DNA of 64,000 nucleotides from Streptomyces sp. Ru71 (GTDB lineage Bacteria > Actinomycetota > Actinomycetes > Streptomycetales > Streptomycetaceae), in contig NZ_PQSS01000002.1 in NCBI RefSeq assembly GCF_002920535.1, positions 207,135 through 271,134 of the forward strand. Reading direction: 5' to 3'. This document shows, one piece after another, positions 9,115 to 19,387 of this stretch (positions are counted from its first letter, which is position 1; the number at the start of each line of letters is the position of its first letter). The notes under the pieces were generated by a model that saw nothing but the letters and a program-made list of their open reading frames with translations, was not told where the DNA came from and ran no database searches. The translations under genes were made by a program, and so were the position numbers.

Positions 9115-9927
9115 ATGACCACGCCGACCTGGGATCCGGACCAGTACCTCCGCCACGCCGGGCACCGTGCCCGCCCCTTCGCCGACCTCCTCGCCCGTAT
9201 CCCCGCCCCACCCGGCGGCCGGCCCCGCATCGCCGACCTCGGCTGCGGCCCCGGCAACGTCACCGCCCTGCTCGCCCAGCGCTGGCCCACCGCCCACATC
9301 ACCGGCTACGACAACTCACCCCAGATGCTCGACGCCGCCCACACCGGCCACGAAGGACCGACGGCCGGAGGCGGACACCTCGACTTCGCCCACGCCGACG
9401 TCCGCCACTGGACGCCCTCCGAGCCGTACGACGTGATCGTCAGCAACGCCACCCTCCAGTGGGTGCCCGGACACGCCGAGAGGTTCGCCGCCTGGACCGC
9501 CGCCCTGCGCCCCGGCGGCACCTTCGCCTTCCAGATCCCCGACAACATCGACGCCCCGCTGCACGCCCTCATGCGCGACCTCGCCGCCACGCCCCGCTGG
9601 CGCTCCCGCCTCGCCGACGTGCTGCGCCGCACCGACTCGGTGCACACCCCTGGCGCCTACCTCGACCGGCTCGCCCGCCTCGGCTGCACCACCGACGTGT
9701 GGCAGACGACGTACTTCCACGTCCTGACCGGCGACGACCCCGTCCTCGACTGGGTCAAGGGCACCGGCCTGCGTCCCGCCCTCACCGCCCTCGCCGACGA
9801 CCCCGAGGCCCGCGACGCCTTCCTCGCCGAGTACCGCGACCTGCTCCGCGAGGCCTACCCGCGCCAGGACTACGGCACCGTCCTGCCCTTCCGCCGGCTG
9901 TTCGCCGTGGCCGTGAAGGAGGCCTGA
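9115..9927 (+). CDS. tam: trans-aconitate 2-methyltransferase
   Basis: A 270-residue cytosolic enzyme that methyl-esterifies trans-aconitate with S-adenosylmethionine, removing an inhibitor of aconitase. The class I methyltransferase fold is visible: motif I IADLGCGPGNVT near residues 39-50, the acidic loop GYDNSP, motif IV VSNATLQW, and FAFQIPDN. The family fingerprint includes the N-terminal WDPDQYLRHAGHRARPFADL. It has a good GGAGGAGAG ribosome site. It is divergent from tamR and shares its operator. The downstream VOC gene starts three bases after the stop. Confidence 0.92.
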   Translation: MTTPTWDPDQYLRHAGHRARPFADLLARIPAPPGGRPRIADLGCGPGNVTALLAQRWPTAHITGYDNSPQMLDAAHTGHEGPTAGGGHLDFAHADVRHWTPSEPYDVIVSNATLQWVPGHAERFAAWTAALRPGGTFAFQIPDNIDAPLHALMRDLAATPRWRSRLADVLRRTDSVHTPGAYLDRLARLGCTTDVWQTTYFHVLTGDDPVLDWVKGTGLRPALTALADDPEARDAFLAEYRDLLREAYPRQDYGTVLPFRRLFAVAVKEA

Positions 9928-9929
9928 CG

Positions 9930-10331
9930 GTGATCGCCGCGATCGACCACGTCCAGCTCGCCGCCCCGCCCGGCAGCGAGGACGCCCTGCGCGCCTTCTA
10001 CACCGGCGTCCTCGGCATGACCGAGATCCCCAAGCCGCCGGTGCTCGCGGCCCGCGGCGGCTGCTGGTTCCAGGCCGGCGCCGTCCAGCTCCACCTCGGA
10101 ATCGAGGACGGCTTCCGTCCCGCCCGCAAGGCCCACCCCGGCCTGCGCGTCACCCGGATCCGGGCCTACGCCGCCCACCTCACCGCGTGCGGCACCGAGG
10201 TCACCTGGGACGACGGCCTGCCCGGCCACCTGCGCTTCTACGCCGGGGACCCGGTCGGCAACCGCCTGGAGTTTCTCCAGCCCCACGACAGCCCCAGGTT
10301 TGAGCCCGGCCTGCCTGGCCACCCGGTGTGA
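9930..10331 (+). CDS. VOC (glyoxalase/dioxygenase fold) protein
   Basis: A 133-residue protein. The GTG at 9930 lies two bases after the tam stop, so it is probably co-transcribed with tam. The vicinal-oxygen-chelate fold shows two beta-alpha-beta-beta-beta units: IDHVQLAAPPGSEDALRAFY at the start, GCWFQAGAVQLHLGIE in the middle, and LRFYAGDPVGNRLEFLQ at the end. Metal ligands His8 and the terminal Glu are present. Substrate unknown; a link to aconitate metabolism is only inferred from the operon. Confidence 0.85.
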   Translation: MIAAIDHVQLAAPPGSEDALRAFYTGVLGMTEIPKPPVLAARGGCWFQAGAVQLHLGIEDGFRPARKAHPGLRVTRIRAYAAHLTACGTEVTWDDGLPGHLRFYAGDPVGNRLEFLQPHDSPRFEPGLPGHPV

Positions 10332-10366
10332 CGACACAGACGACGACCTCACTGGGAGTGATGATC

Positions 10367-10540
10367 GTGGCAGGCGAGGAGAAGTCCAGGTCGAAGAAGG
10401 AACAGATGAAGGGCAAGGCCAAGGAGGCGGCGGGCAGGGCCGTCGGCAACGAGCGCCTGACCGCCGAGGGCAAGGCCGACCAGATGAAGGGCGACGCCCG
10501 CCAGGCCAAGGAGAAGACCAAGGACGTCTTCAAGCACTGA
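10367..10540 (+). CDS. CsbD-family stress protein
   Basis: A 57-residue highly charged, helical, probably disordered protein, with the CsbD pattern KGKAKEAAGRAVGNERLTAEGKADQMKGDARQ split over about 35 residues. The GTG at 10367 has GGGAG at suitable spacing; ATG 10361 and GTG 10358 are in-frame alternatives. CsbD proteins are general-stress proteins of unknown molecular role. A strong terminator follows. Confidence 0.85.
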   Translation: MAGEEKSRSKKEQMKGKAKEAAGRAVGNERLTAEGKADQMKGDARQAKEKTKDVFKH

Positions 10541-10553
10541 GCCGCCTAATGGG

Positions 10554-10582
10554 AAGGCCCCCCGGACGATCCGGGGGGCCTT
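10554..10582. terminator. bidirectional terminator between csbD-like gene and tetR-type gene
   Basis: Perfect 13-base stem (10554-10566 with 10570-10582) with a three-base loop, AAGG at the left end and CCTT at the right. It lies between converging genes and can serve both strands. Confidence 0.9.
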
Positions 10583-10600
10583 CGCACGCGCTCTACGGGG

Positions 10601-11278
10601 TCAGCTCTTGCGGTGACCTATCAGCCGGGGCTTCGGCTCCAGCCCGTCCAGCCCGTGCCACGCCAGGTTCACCAGATGCGCGGCGACCTCCGCCTTCTTC
10701 GGCCGGCGCACGTCCAGCCACCACTGCCCGGTCAGCGCCACCATCCCCACCAGCGCCTGCGCGTACAGCGGCGCCAGCTTCGGATCGAAGCCCCGGGACT
10801 TGAACTCACGCCCCAGGATGTCCTCCACCTGGGTGGCGATGTCCGAGATCAGCGAGGCGAAGGAGCCCGTGGACTGCGGGATCGGGGAGTCACGGACGAG
10901 GATGCGGAACCCGTCCGTGTACTCCTCGATGTAGTCCAGCAGCGCGAAGGCCGCCTGCTCGCACAGCTCACGCGGGTGGCCGGCCGTCAGCGAGCTGGTG
11001 ACCATGTCCAGCAGCCGCCGCATCTCGCGGTCGACCACCACCGCGTACAGACCCTCCTTGCCGCCGAAGTGCTCGTACACCACCGGCTTGGACACCCCGG
11101 CCTTCGCCGCGATCTCCTCCACCGACGTGCCCTCGAAGCCCTTCGCCGCGAACAGGGTCCGACCGATCTCCAGCAGCTGCTGGCGGCGCTCCGCGCCGGT
11201 CATCCGGGTACGGCGCGTACGCCGCGGCTTGTCGGTGCTTGAGCTGCTGCTGGAGTCGGTCGCCACGGCGTCAATCAT
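10601..11278 (-). CDS. TetR-family regulator of the adjacent desaturase
   Basis: A 225-residue regulator. The helix-turn-helix is at about residues 27-75 (QQLLEIGRTLFAAKGFEGTS and AAKAGVSKPVVYEHFGGKEG). The C-terminal ligand and dimer domain follows, with WWLDVRRPKKAEVAAHLVNL near its end. The N-terminus is a Ser/Arg-rich tail. Its ATG overlaps the stop of the acyl-CoA desaturase gene (ATGA), so the two are one operon. TetR proteins linked to desaturases usually sense acyl-CoAs. That sensing and autoregulation at the repeat near 12350 are inferred. Confidence 0.88.
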   Translation of the reverse strand: MIDAVATDSSSSSSTDKPRRTRRTRMTGAERRQQLLEIGRTLFAAKGFEGTSVEEIAAKAGVSKPVVYEHFGGKEGLYAVVVDREMRRLLDMVTSSLTAGHPRELCEQAAFALLDYIEEYTDGFRILVRDSPIPQSTGSFASLISDIATQVEDILGREFKSRGFDPKLAPLYAQALVGMVALTGQWWLDVRRPKKAEVAAHLVNLAWHGLDGLEPKPRLIGHRKS

Positions 11279-12285
11279 GCCGCCTCGGCCGTCACCTTCC
11301 GCCGCCGGGAGCCGTCCTCACCGCCGTTGCGGCGCGAATCGATACGGGAGCGTGACGGCCAGCGCACGTCGTAGGCCCAGCCCAGCTGCTCGAACCAGCG
11401 GATGATGCGCGCCGAGGAGTCGAGCTGGCCGCGCATCACACCGTGCCGCGCCGCGGTCGGGTCGGCGTGGTGCAGGTTGTGCCAGGACTCACCGCAGGAC
11501 AGGATCGCCAGCCACCACACGTTGCCCGAGCGGTCCCGCGACTTGAACGGGCGCTTGCCCACCGCGTGGCAGATCGAGTTGATCGACCACGTCACGTGGT
11601 GCAGCAACGCCACCCGGACGAGTGAACCCCAGAAGAACGCGGTGAACGCGCCCCACCAGGACATCGTCACCAGCCCGCCGATCAGCGGCGGCAGCAGCAG
11701 CGACACGGCCGTCCACAGCACGAACTGCCGGGAGATCGCCCGCAGCGCCGGGTCCTTGATCAGATCCGGGGCGTACTTGTCCTGCGGAGTCTGCTCCTCA
11801 TCGAACATCCAGCCGATGTGTGCCCACCACAGGCCCTTCATCAGCGCCGGAACCGTCTCCCCGTAGCGCCACGGCGAGTGCGGGTCGCCCTCGGCGTCGG
11901 AGAACTTGTGGTGCCGGCGGTGATCCGCCACCCAGCGCACCAGCGGCCCCTCCACCGCCATCGACCCGGCGATCGCCAGAGCGATCTTCAGCGGGCGCTT
12001 GGCCTTGAAGGAACCGTGGGTGAAGTGACGGTGGAAACCGATGGTGATGCCGTGGCAGCCCAGGTAGTAGAAGAAGACCATCAGGCCCAGGTCCAGCCAG
12101 CTCACGCCCCATCCCCAGGCCAACGGCACGGCCGCCACCAGCGCCAGGAACGGGACGGTGATGAACAGCAGCAGCGCGATCTGCTCGATCGAACGCTTCT
12201 GCTCGCCGCCGAGCGTGGCGGGCGGTGCGAGGGTGTCGTCGGGCGCCTTCGGAGCGTCTGCGATCACATCGGAACTAGTGGTCAT
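11275..12285 (-). CDS. acyl-CoA (delta-9 type) fatty acid desaturase
   Basis: A 336-residue integral membrane di-iron desaturase that puts a cis double bond into acyl chains. The three histidine boxes are intact: HRHFTH (85-90), HRRHH (122-126) and HNLHH (269-273), plus the extra HH at 229-230. Four hydrophobic spans lie near 35-55, 62-80, 186-205 and 210-230. The ATG at 12285 is preferred to an upstream one that adds a non-conserved, Arg/Pro-rich leader. First gene of an operon with a TetR regulator. Confidence 0.93.
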   Translation of the reverse strand: MTTSSDVIADAPKAPDDTLAPPATLGGEQKRSIEQIALLLFITVPFLALVAAVPLAWGWGVSWLDLGLMVFFYYLGCHGITIGFHRHFTHGSFKAKRPLKIALAIAGSMAVEGPLVRWVADHRRHHKFSDAEGDPHSPWRYGETVPALMKGLWWAHIGWMFDEEQTPQDKYAPDLIKDPALRAISRQFVLWTAVSLLLPPLIGGLVTMSWWGAFTAFFWGSLVRVALLHHVTWSINSICHAVGKRPFKSRDRSGNVWWLAILSCGESWHNLHHADPTAARHGVMRGQLDSSARIIRWFEQLGWAYDVRWPSRSRIDSRRNGGEDGSRRRKVTAEAA

Positions 12286-12347
12286 ACGCGGTCCCCTGTG
12301 GGGTAGAGGGTCTGGGCGATGCCGAGCTGCGGGAACCCGCACTCGTT

Positions 12348-12377
12348 CCTACGGTTCCGTAACCTACGGCATCGTAA
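12348..12377. promoter_or_regulatory. tandem 15-bp operator candidate upstream of the desaturase operon
   Basis: CCTACGGTTCCGTAA (12348-12362) is followed immediately by CCTACGGCATCGTAA (12363-12377), differing at three positions. Each copy contains a TACG...CGTA inverted repeat (5- and 4-base arms). It lies 63-92 bases upstream of the desaturase ATG. It is a good candidate for binding by the adjacent TetR regulator. Nothing else is recognised in the 12286-12576 spacer. Confidence 0.6.
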
Positions 12378-12576
12378 GTATGTCAGCGTGTTGCGCGGCG
12401 GCAAGAGCCCAAGGGCCTGGGCCTTCCGACCGGCACCTATCCTGTAGTCGGTCGGACAGCGCGGTCCGCTCTGAAGTTTTTCCCGGACGTCCGGCCCGTA
12501 AGCGGCGCCCGCCGCGCGAGACGCTCGTCCGGGTTCCCCTCCCAGACGAGCTTCAACACTGCAAGGAGCCGCACCT

Positions 12577-15306
<2,730 letters not shown>

Positions 15307-15321
15307 CCCGGCCCCGGACAC

Positions 15322-15359
15322 GACGGTGCCCCCGAGCCACGCTGCTCGGGGGCACCGTC
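15322..15359. terminator. terminator between ppc and the convergent surface-protein gene
   Basis: Perfect 16-base stem (15322-15337 with 15344-15359) with a six-base loop, 16 bases after the ppc stop and also just downstream of the convergent gene on the other strand. Confidence 0.9.
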
Positions 15360-15374
15360 CGTCTTCAGCGGGCG

Positions 15375-16064
15375 TCAGCCACGCGCCGCCTTACGGCGCC
15401 GCAGCACCAGGAACCCGCCGCCCGCGACCAGCGCGGCCGCCACACCCGACAGCAGCCCCACCGGGGCGCCGTTGCCGGTCTCGGCCAGGTCACCCGAGCC
15501 CACACCGCCCTGCGCCGACGGCGACGCGGACGCCGACGGGGCGGCCTCACCGGCGGCCGCCGACGCGGACGCCGACGGAGCCGCCGACGCCGACACCCCG
15601 GCCGACGCCGAGACCGACGCCGACGCGGACGCCGACGGCGCCGCACCGCCCTCGGACTTCTCGCAGTCCGTCCAGAACACCTTGTGCTTCGCCGCACCCT
15701 TCTCACCGGCGAAGTTCCAGAACAGCTTGTAGTGCCCGTCGGGCAGCGACAGATCCTCTGTCCGGCCGTGACCGGAACCGTCCAGTGCGAGCGAGCCGGA
15801 CTTCACCGTCTCGCCCTTCACACCGGCCGTCGGCGCCCAGGACTCGATGTGCCAGGACACCTGCTGACCGCCGTCGAAACCGAAGGCGTCCAGATAGAAC
15901 GTGCACACGTGCGGCTCGTTCCGGCGCAGTTCCTCGCCGGTCGACGCATCGTGGATCTTGACCGTGCCGTTGTCGCCGGGCGCGGTCGCGTGCGCGGAGG
16001 GGGCCGTCAGAAAAGCGGCGGCGGCGAGGGCGCACACGGCGCCGACGCGAGTGGGGGTACGCAT
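15375..16064 (-). CDS. sortase-anchored (LAETG) surface protein
   Basis: A 229-residue exported protein. A signal peptide (1-27, ending AHA), a globular beta-rich domain (about 30-145, with two Cys: HVCTF and FWTDCE), a low-complexity Ser/Ala region, the sorting motif LAETG near 193-197, a hydrophobic span and the RRRKAARG positive tail are all present. LAXTG is the class E sortase signal used in Streptomyces, so the protein should be cell-wall-linked. No sortase gene is nearby. The ligand or function of the globular domain is unknown. Confidence 0.85.
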   Translation of the reverse strand: MRTPTRVGAVCALAAAAFLTAPSAHATAPGDNGTVKIHDASTGEELRRNEPHVCTFYLDAFGFDGGQQVSWHIESWAPTAGVKGETVKSGSLALDGSGHGRTEDLSLPDGHYKLFWNFAGEKGAAKHKVFWTDCEKSEGGAAPSASASASVSASAGVSASAAPSASASAAAGEAAPSASASPSAQGGVGSGDLAETGNGAPVGLLSGVAAALVAGGGFLVLRRRKAARG

Positions 16065-16197
16065 GGGCAGTCCATCTTCGAGAAACGAACGGGAAGATGT
16101 GGAGGGGGCGGCTCAGCTTCCTGCCAGTGCCATGACCAGGTCAATCACGAACAGGCAACACTCACACTCTCCACAACCTGGAGAACGCCAATACCCC

Positions 16198-16704
16198 TCA
16201 GACCGTCACGAACGCGGCCGTCAGCAACGCCACCCCGGCCCCCGCCAGCACCCAGGCCGCCCGCGTGAGCCGCAGCCCGCCCGCCACCACCACCGACGCC
16301 AGCAGCAGCGCCCCGCCCAGCGGAACCCACGCGTACAGGACCCCGGCCGGACCCGAACGCACCACCTCGTCACTGCCCGGCTTCACCACCACCGCGTACG
16401 TACGGCCCTTGCGCACCGCGAGCGTGTCGTCGATCACCACGCTGCGCCGAGCCTGCGACCCCGTCGACGCCGGCGTGTACGGCCCGCTGCACACATGCTC
16501 ACCGCACCGCGTCACCACGACGGTGCCCCGCTCCCGCCCCTTGGTCAGCATCACGTGCTGCGCCGTCCCCCACGACGCCCACACCCCCGCGATGAGGATC
16601 AGCGCCGTGACCGTGCCCATCGCGGCGAGGCGGCCGAAACGCAGCGCCGCGACGGAGGCCTGGCGGGACCGAGTGGCTATGGCAGCAGGCATGGCCGGGA
16701 TCAT
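16198..16704 (-). CDS. two-span membrane protein of unknown function
   Basis: A 168-residue protein from ATG 16704, which has GGGGA nine bases upstream. One membrane span is near residues 25-48 (LAAMGTVTALILIAGVWASW), an extracellular loop holds a Cys pair (RCGEHVCSGPY), and the C-terminal half has two closely spaced hydrophobic helices (VPLGGALLLASVVVAGGL and AAWVLAGAGVALLTAAFVTV). The family is not recognised. It follows pth by 41 bases on the same strand and may be co-transcribed. Confidence 0.75.
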   Translation of the reverse strand: MIPAMPAAIATRSRQASVAALRFGRLAAMGTVTALILIAGVWASWGTAQHVMLTKGRERGTVVVTRCGEHVCSGPYTPASTGSQARRSVVIDDTLAVRKGRTYAVVVKPGSDEVVRSGPAGVLYAWVPLGGALLLASVVVAGGLRLTRAAWVLAGAGVALLTAAFVTV

Positions 16705-16745
16705 TCGCCATCCCCGCGCACCGGTCAACTCACGTAAGGGACAAA

Positions 16746-17348
16746 TCAGGAGTTGTACGCGCTCTGCGCCCGCTCCAGACCCTCCGTCACCAGACACTCC
16801 ACCGAGTCCGCCGCCCGGTCCACGAAGTAGTCCAGCTCCTTGCGCTCCGCCGAGGAGAAGTCCTTCAGCACGAAGTCCGCCACCTGCATACGGCCCGGAG
16901 GCCGCCCGATCCCGAACCGCACCCGGTGGTACTCCCGCCCCAGCGCCTTCGAGATCGACTTCAGCCCGTTGTGGCCGTTGTCCCCGCCACCCAGCTTCAG
17001 CCGCAGCGTCCCGTAGTCGATGTCCAGCTCGTCGTGCACCGCCACCACGTTGCCGAGCGGCACCTTGTAGAACTCCCGCAGCGCGTTCACCGGACCGCCC
17101 GACAGGTTCATGTACGACATCGGCTTCACCAGCACCACCCGCCGGCCCGCCGGCCCGGGCGGACCGATCCGCCCCTCGACGACCTGCGCCTGCGCCTTGC
17201 CGGCCCGCTTGAACTTCCCCCCGATCCGCTCGGCGAGCAGGTCCGCCACCATGAAACCGACGTTGTGCCGGTTCATGGCGTACTCGGGGCCCGGGTTGCC
17301 GAGCCCGACGATCAGCCAGGGGGCACTGGCAGGGGTGGTCACGTCCAT
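16746..17348 (-). CDS. pth: peptidyl-tRNA hydrolase
   Basis: A 200-residue cytosolic enzyme that frees tRNA from prematurely released peptidyl-tRNA. The family motifs are complete: [21 protein letters not shown] (residues 12-32, with catalytic His28), [30 protein letters not shown] with catalytic Asp, and [12 protein letters not shown]. It is the last of the conserved glmU-prs-rplY-pth gene series, separated from rplY by a hairpin. Confidence 0.96.
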   Translation of the reverse strand: MDVTTPASAPWLIVGLGNPGPEYAMNRHNVGFMVADLLAERIGGKFKRAGKAQAQVVEGRIGPPGPAGRRVVLVKPMSYMNLSGGPVNALREFYKVPLGNVVAVHDELDIDYGTLRLKLGGGDNGHNGLKSISKALGREYHRVRFGIGRPPGRMQVADFVLKDFSSAERKELDYFVDRAADSVECLVTEGLERAQSAYNS

Positions 17349-17364
17349 GTCTCCTTGATACGCG

Positions 17365-17400
17365 CCAGCCGCCGCTCCCTGCGAGGGAAGCGGCGGCTGG
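17365..17400 (-). terminator. hairpin between rplY and pth
   Basis: CCAGCCGCCGCT plus CCCT pairs with AGGG plus AAGCGGCGGCTGG with one bulged base and a GCG loop. It lies between the rplY stop and the pth start, on the strand that both use. Confidence 0.75.
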
Positions 17401-17423
17401 TCAGTCGATGACGACGGCGAGGA

Positions 17424-18020
17424 TCAGGCCTCGGCGGCCTCTTCGCCCTCACCCTCGGCGCCCTCGGCGGCCTCCTCGACCTGCGCGGCCAGGACCTGCA
17501 GGACGACGGCGTCCTCGTCGACGGCCAGGGTCACGCCGTTCGGCAGGGCGATGTCCTTGGCGTGGACGGAGGCACCGGCCTCCAGGCCCTCCACGGACAC
17601 CGTGACGGCCTCGGGGATGTGCGTCGCCTCGGCCTCGACCGGCAGGGCGTTCAGCACGTGCTCCAGCAGGTTGCCACCCGGGGCCAGCTCGCCCTCGGTG
17701 TGCACCGGGATCTCGACCGTGACCTTCTCGCCGCGCTTGACCAGCAGCAGGTCCACGTGCTCCAGGAAGCCCTTCAGCGGGTCGCGCTGCACGGCCTTCG
17801 GGATCGCCAGCTCGGTGCGCTGACCGTCGATGTCCAGGGCGATCAGGACGTTCGGCGTACGCAGCGCCAGCAGCAGGTCGTGGCCCGGCAGGGTCAGGTG
17901 CAGCGGCTCGGCGCCGTGACCGTACAGAACACCCGGGACCTTGTTGTCACGGCGGATACGACGCGCGGCACCCTTGCCGAACTCGGTGCGCGTGGCGGCG
18001 GCGAGCTTCACCTCGGACAT
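17424..18020 (-). CDS. rplY: 50S ribosomal protein L25/general stress protein Ctc
   Basis: A 198-residue long-form L25 (TL5/Ctc). The N-terminal 5S rRNA-binding domain (1-95; KLAAATRTEFGKGAARRIRR, then VPGVLYG) is followed by the beta-rich C-terminal domain (EKVTVEIPVHTEGE) and an acidic Glu/Ala tail. The start at 18020 has a strong GAGGAG site; a longer upstream reading has no support. It lies between prs and pth, the classic order. Confidence 0.95.
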   Translation of the reverse strand: MSEVKLAAATRTEFGKGAARRIRRDNKVPGVLYGHGAEPLHLTLPGHDLLLALRTPNVLIALDIDGQRTELAIPKAVQRDPLKGFLEHVDLLLVKRGEKVTVEIPVHTEGELAPGGNLLEHVLNALPVEAEATHIPEAVTVSVEGLEAGASVHAKDIALPNGVTLAVDEDAVVLQVLAAQVEEAAEGAEGEGEEAAEA

Positions 18021-18063
18021 GCTGATCACTCCTCGTAGGAAGCGGAAAATCGGACTGGGGGTA

Positions 18064-18088
18064 CCCCCTGCTCCTTGGAGCTTGGGGG
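18064..18088. repeat. recurrent Streptomyces hairpin element in the rplY leader
   Basis: CCCCC-T-GCTCC, TT loop, GGAGC-T-TGGGGG: a self-complementary element that starts inside the palindrome GGGGGTACCCCC (18057-18068). Elements of this type (GGGGGTACCCCC ... CTTGGGGGAG) are, from general knowledge, scattered in many Streptomyces intergenic regions. Here it is 45-70 bases upstream of rplY. Confidence 0.55.
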
Positions 18089-18159
18089 AGGTCACCCGGC
18101 CAACGAACGGCCTGCTACGAAGAGCGCGTCGATTACGGACCGCCGCACCACATGGATAC

Positions 18160-18208
18160 GGCCTCCCTCGCCGAGCAACTGCAGCAGTCTACTCGGCACA
18201 GGGAGGCC
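18160..18208 (-). other. long imperfect hairpin between prs and rplY
   Basis: GGCCTCCCT (18160-18168) pairs with AGGGAGGCC (18200-18208) and CCGAG (18171-18175) with CTCGG (18192-18196), leaving a 16-base loop. No U-tract. It could end prs transcription or fold in the rplY leader. A smaller palindrome, CAGCCC-A-GGGCTG, sits at 18228-18240. Confidence 0.45.
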
Positions 18209-18267
18209 GCACCAAAAGGATCAACAGCCCAGGGCTGCAGAACCCTTACTGCACGTCCAGTGCACGC

Positions 18268-19248
18268 CTACTGCTCGTCGAACAGGCTCGTCACCGAACC
18301 GTCCTCGAACACCTCACGCACCGCCGACGCGATCGTCGGCGCGATCGACAGCACCGTGATCTTGTCCAGCTCACGGTTCAGCTCACCCGGCGTCGGCAGC
18401 GTGTTCGTGAACACGAACTCGCTGACCCGCGAGTTCTTCAGCCGGTCCGCGGCCGGACCCGACAGCACACCGTGCGTCGCCGTCACGATGACGTCCTCCG
18501 CACCGTGCGCGAACAGCGCGTCCGCGGCGGCGCAGATCGTGCCACCCGTGTCGATCATGTCGTCCACGAGCACACAGACCCGGCCCTTGACCTCACCCAC
18601 GACCTCGTGGACGGTCACCTGGTTCGCCACGTCCTTGTCACGCCGCTTGTGCACGATCGCCAGCGGCGCACCCAGACGGTCGCACCACCGGTCCGCCACC
18701 CGCACCCGGCCCGCGTCCGGAGACACCACCGTCAGCTTCTCCCGGTCCACCTTCGCACCCACGTAGTCCGCCAGCAGCGGCAGCGCGAACAGGTGGTCGA
18801 CGGGGCCGTCGAAGAAGCCCTGGATCTGGTCCGTGTGCAGATCCACGGTCAGGATGCGGTCCGCACCCGCCGTCTTCATCAGATCCGCGATCAGACGCGC
18901 CGAGATCGGTTCACGACCCCGGTGCTTCTTGTCCTGCCGCGCGTAACCGTAGAACGGCACGATGACCGTGATGGAGCGGGCCGACGCGCGCTTCAGCGCG
19001 TCGATCATGATCAGCTGCTCCATGATCCACTTGTTGATCGGAGCCGTGTGGCTCTGGATCAGGAAGCAGTCCGCACCACGAGCGGACTCCTGGTAACGGA
19101 CATAGATCTCACCATTGGCGAAGTCGAAGGCCTTCGTCGGGACGACCCCGACACCCAGCTGCTGGGCGACCTCCTCGGCAAGCTCGGGGTGGGCGCGGCC
19201 GGAGAAGAACATCATCTTCTTCTCGCCGGTCGTCTTGATCCCGGTCAC
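18268..19248 (-). CDS. prs: ribose-phosphate pyrophosphokinase (PRPP synthetase)
   Basis: A 326-residue cytosolic enzyme making PRPP from ribose-5-phosphate and ATP for nucleotide, histidine and tryptophan synthesis. Visible: the ATP flexible-loop region YARQDKKHRGREPISARL, the metal site VDLHTDQIQGFF, VVSPDAGRVRVAD, and the PRPP loop VCVLVDDMIDTGGTI. GTG start at 19248 with GGAGA upstream. It lies 139 bases after glmU on the same strand. Confidence 0.97.
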   Translation of the reverse strand: MTGIKTTGEKKMMFFSGRAHPELAEEVAQQLGVGVVPTKAFDFANGEIYVRYQESARGADCFLIQSHTAPINKWIMEQLIMIDALKRASARSITVIVPFYGYARQDKKHRGREPISARLIADLMKTAGADRILTVDLHTDQIQGFFDGPVDHLFALPLLADYVGAKVDREKLTVVSPDAGRVRVADRWCDRLGAPLAIVHKRRDKDVANQVTVHEVVGEVKGRVCVLVDDMIDTGGTICAAADALFAHGAEDVIVTATHGVLSGPAADRLKNSRVSEFVFTNTLPTPGELNRELDKITVLSIAPTIASAVREVFEDGSVTSLFDEQ

Positions 19249-19387
19249 AGCACTGTCTCCTCAGAGGTGTTCTCAGCTGGGTGTCGAGAGACCTCGCCGC
19301 TGGGGCGCGGCGGCAGGCCGTCTCAGCTGGTGGGTGCGGGTGTGTGCACTTATCACGGTACGCCGTCTTCGACGCACCTGTTTCCGG

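Noticed and set aside
8529..9302. Longer tamR starting upstream at 9302
   Set aside because: The extra N-terminus would read through the tam start and the operator and is not MarR-like; ATG 9026 gives the family length.
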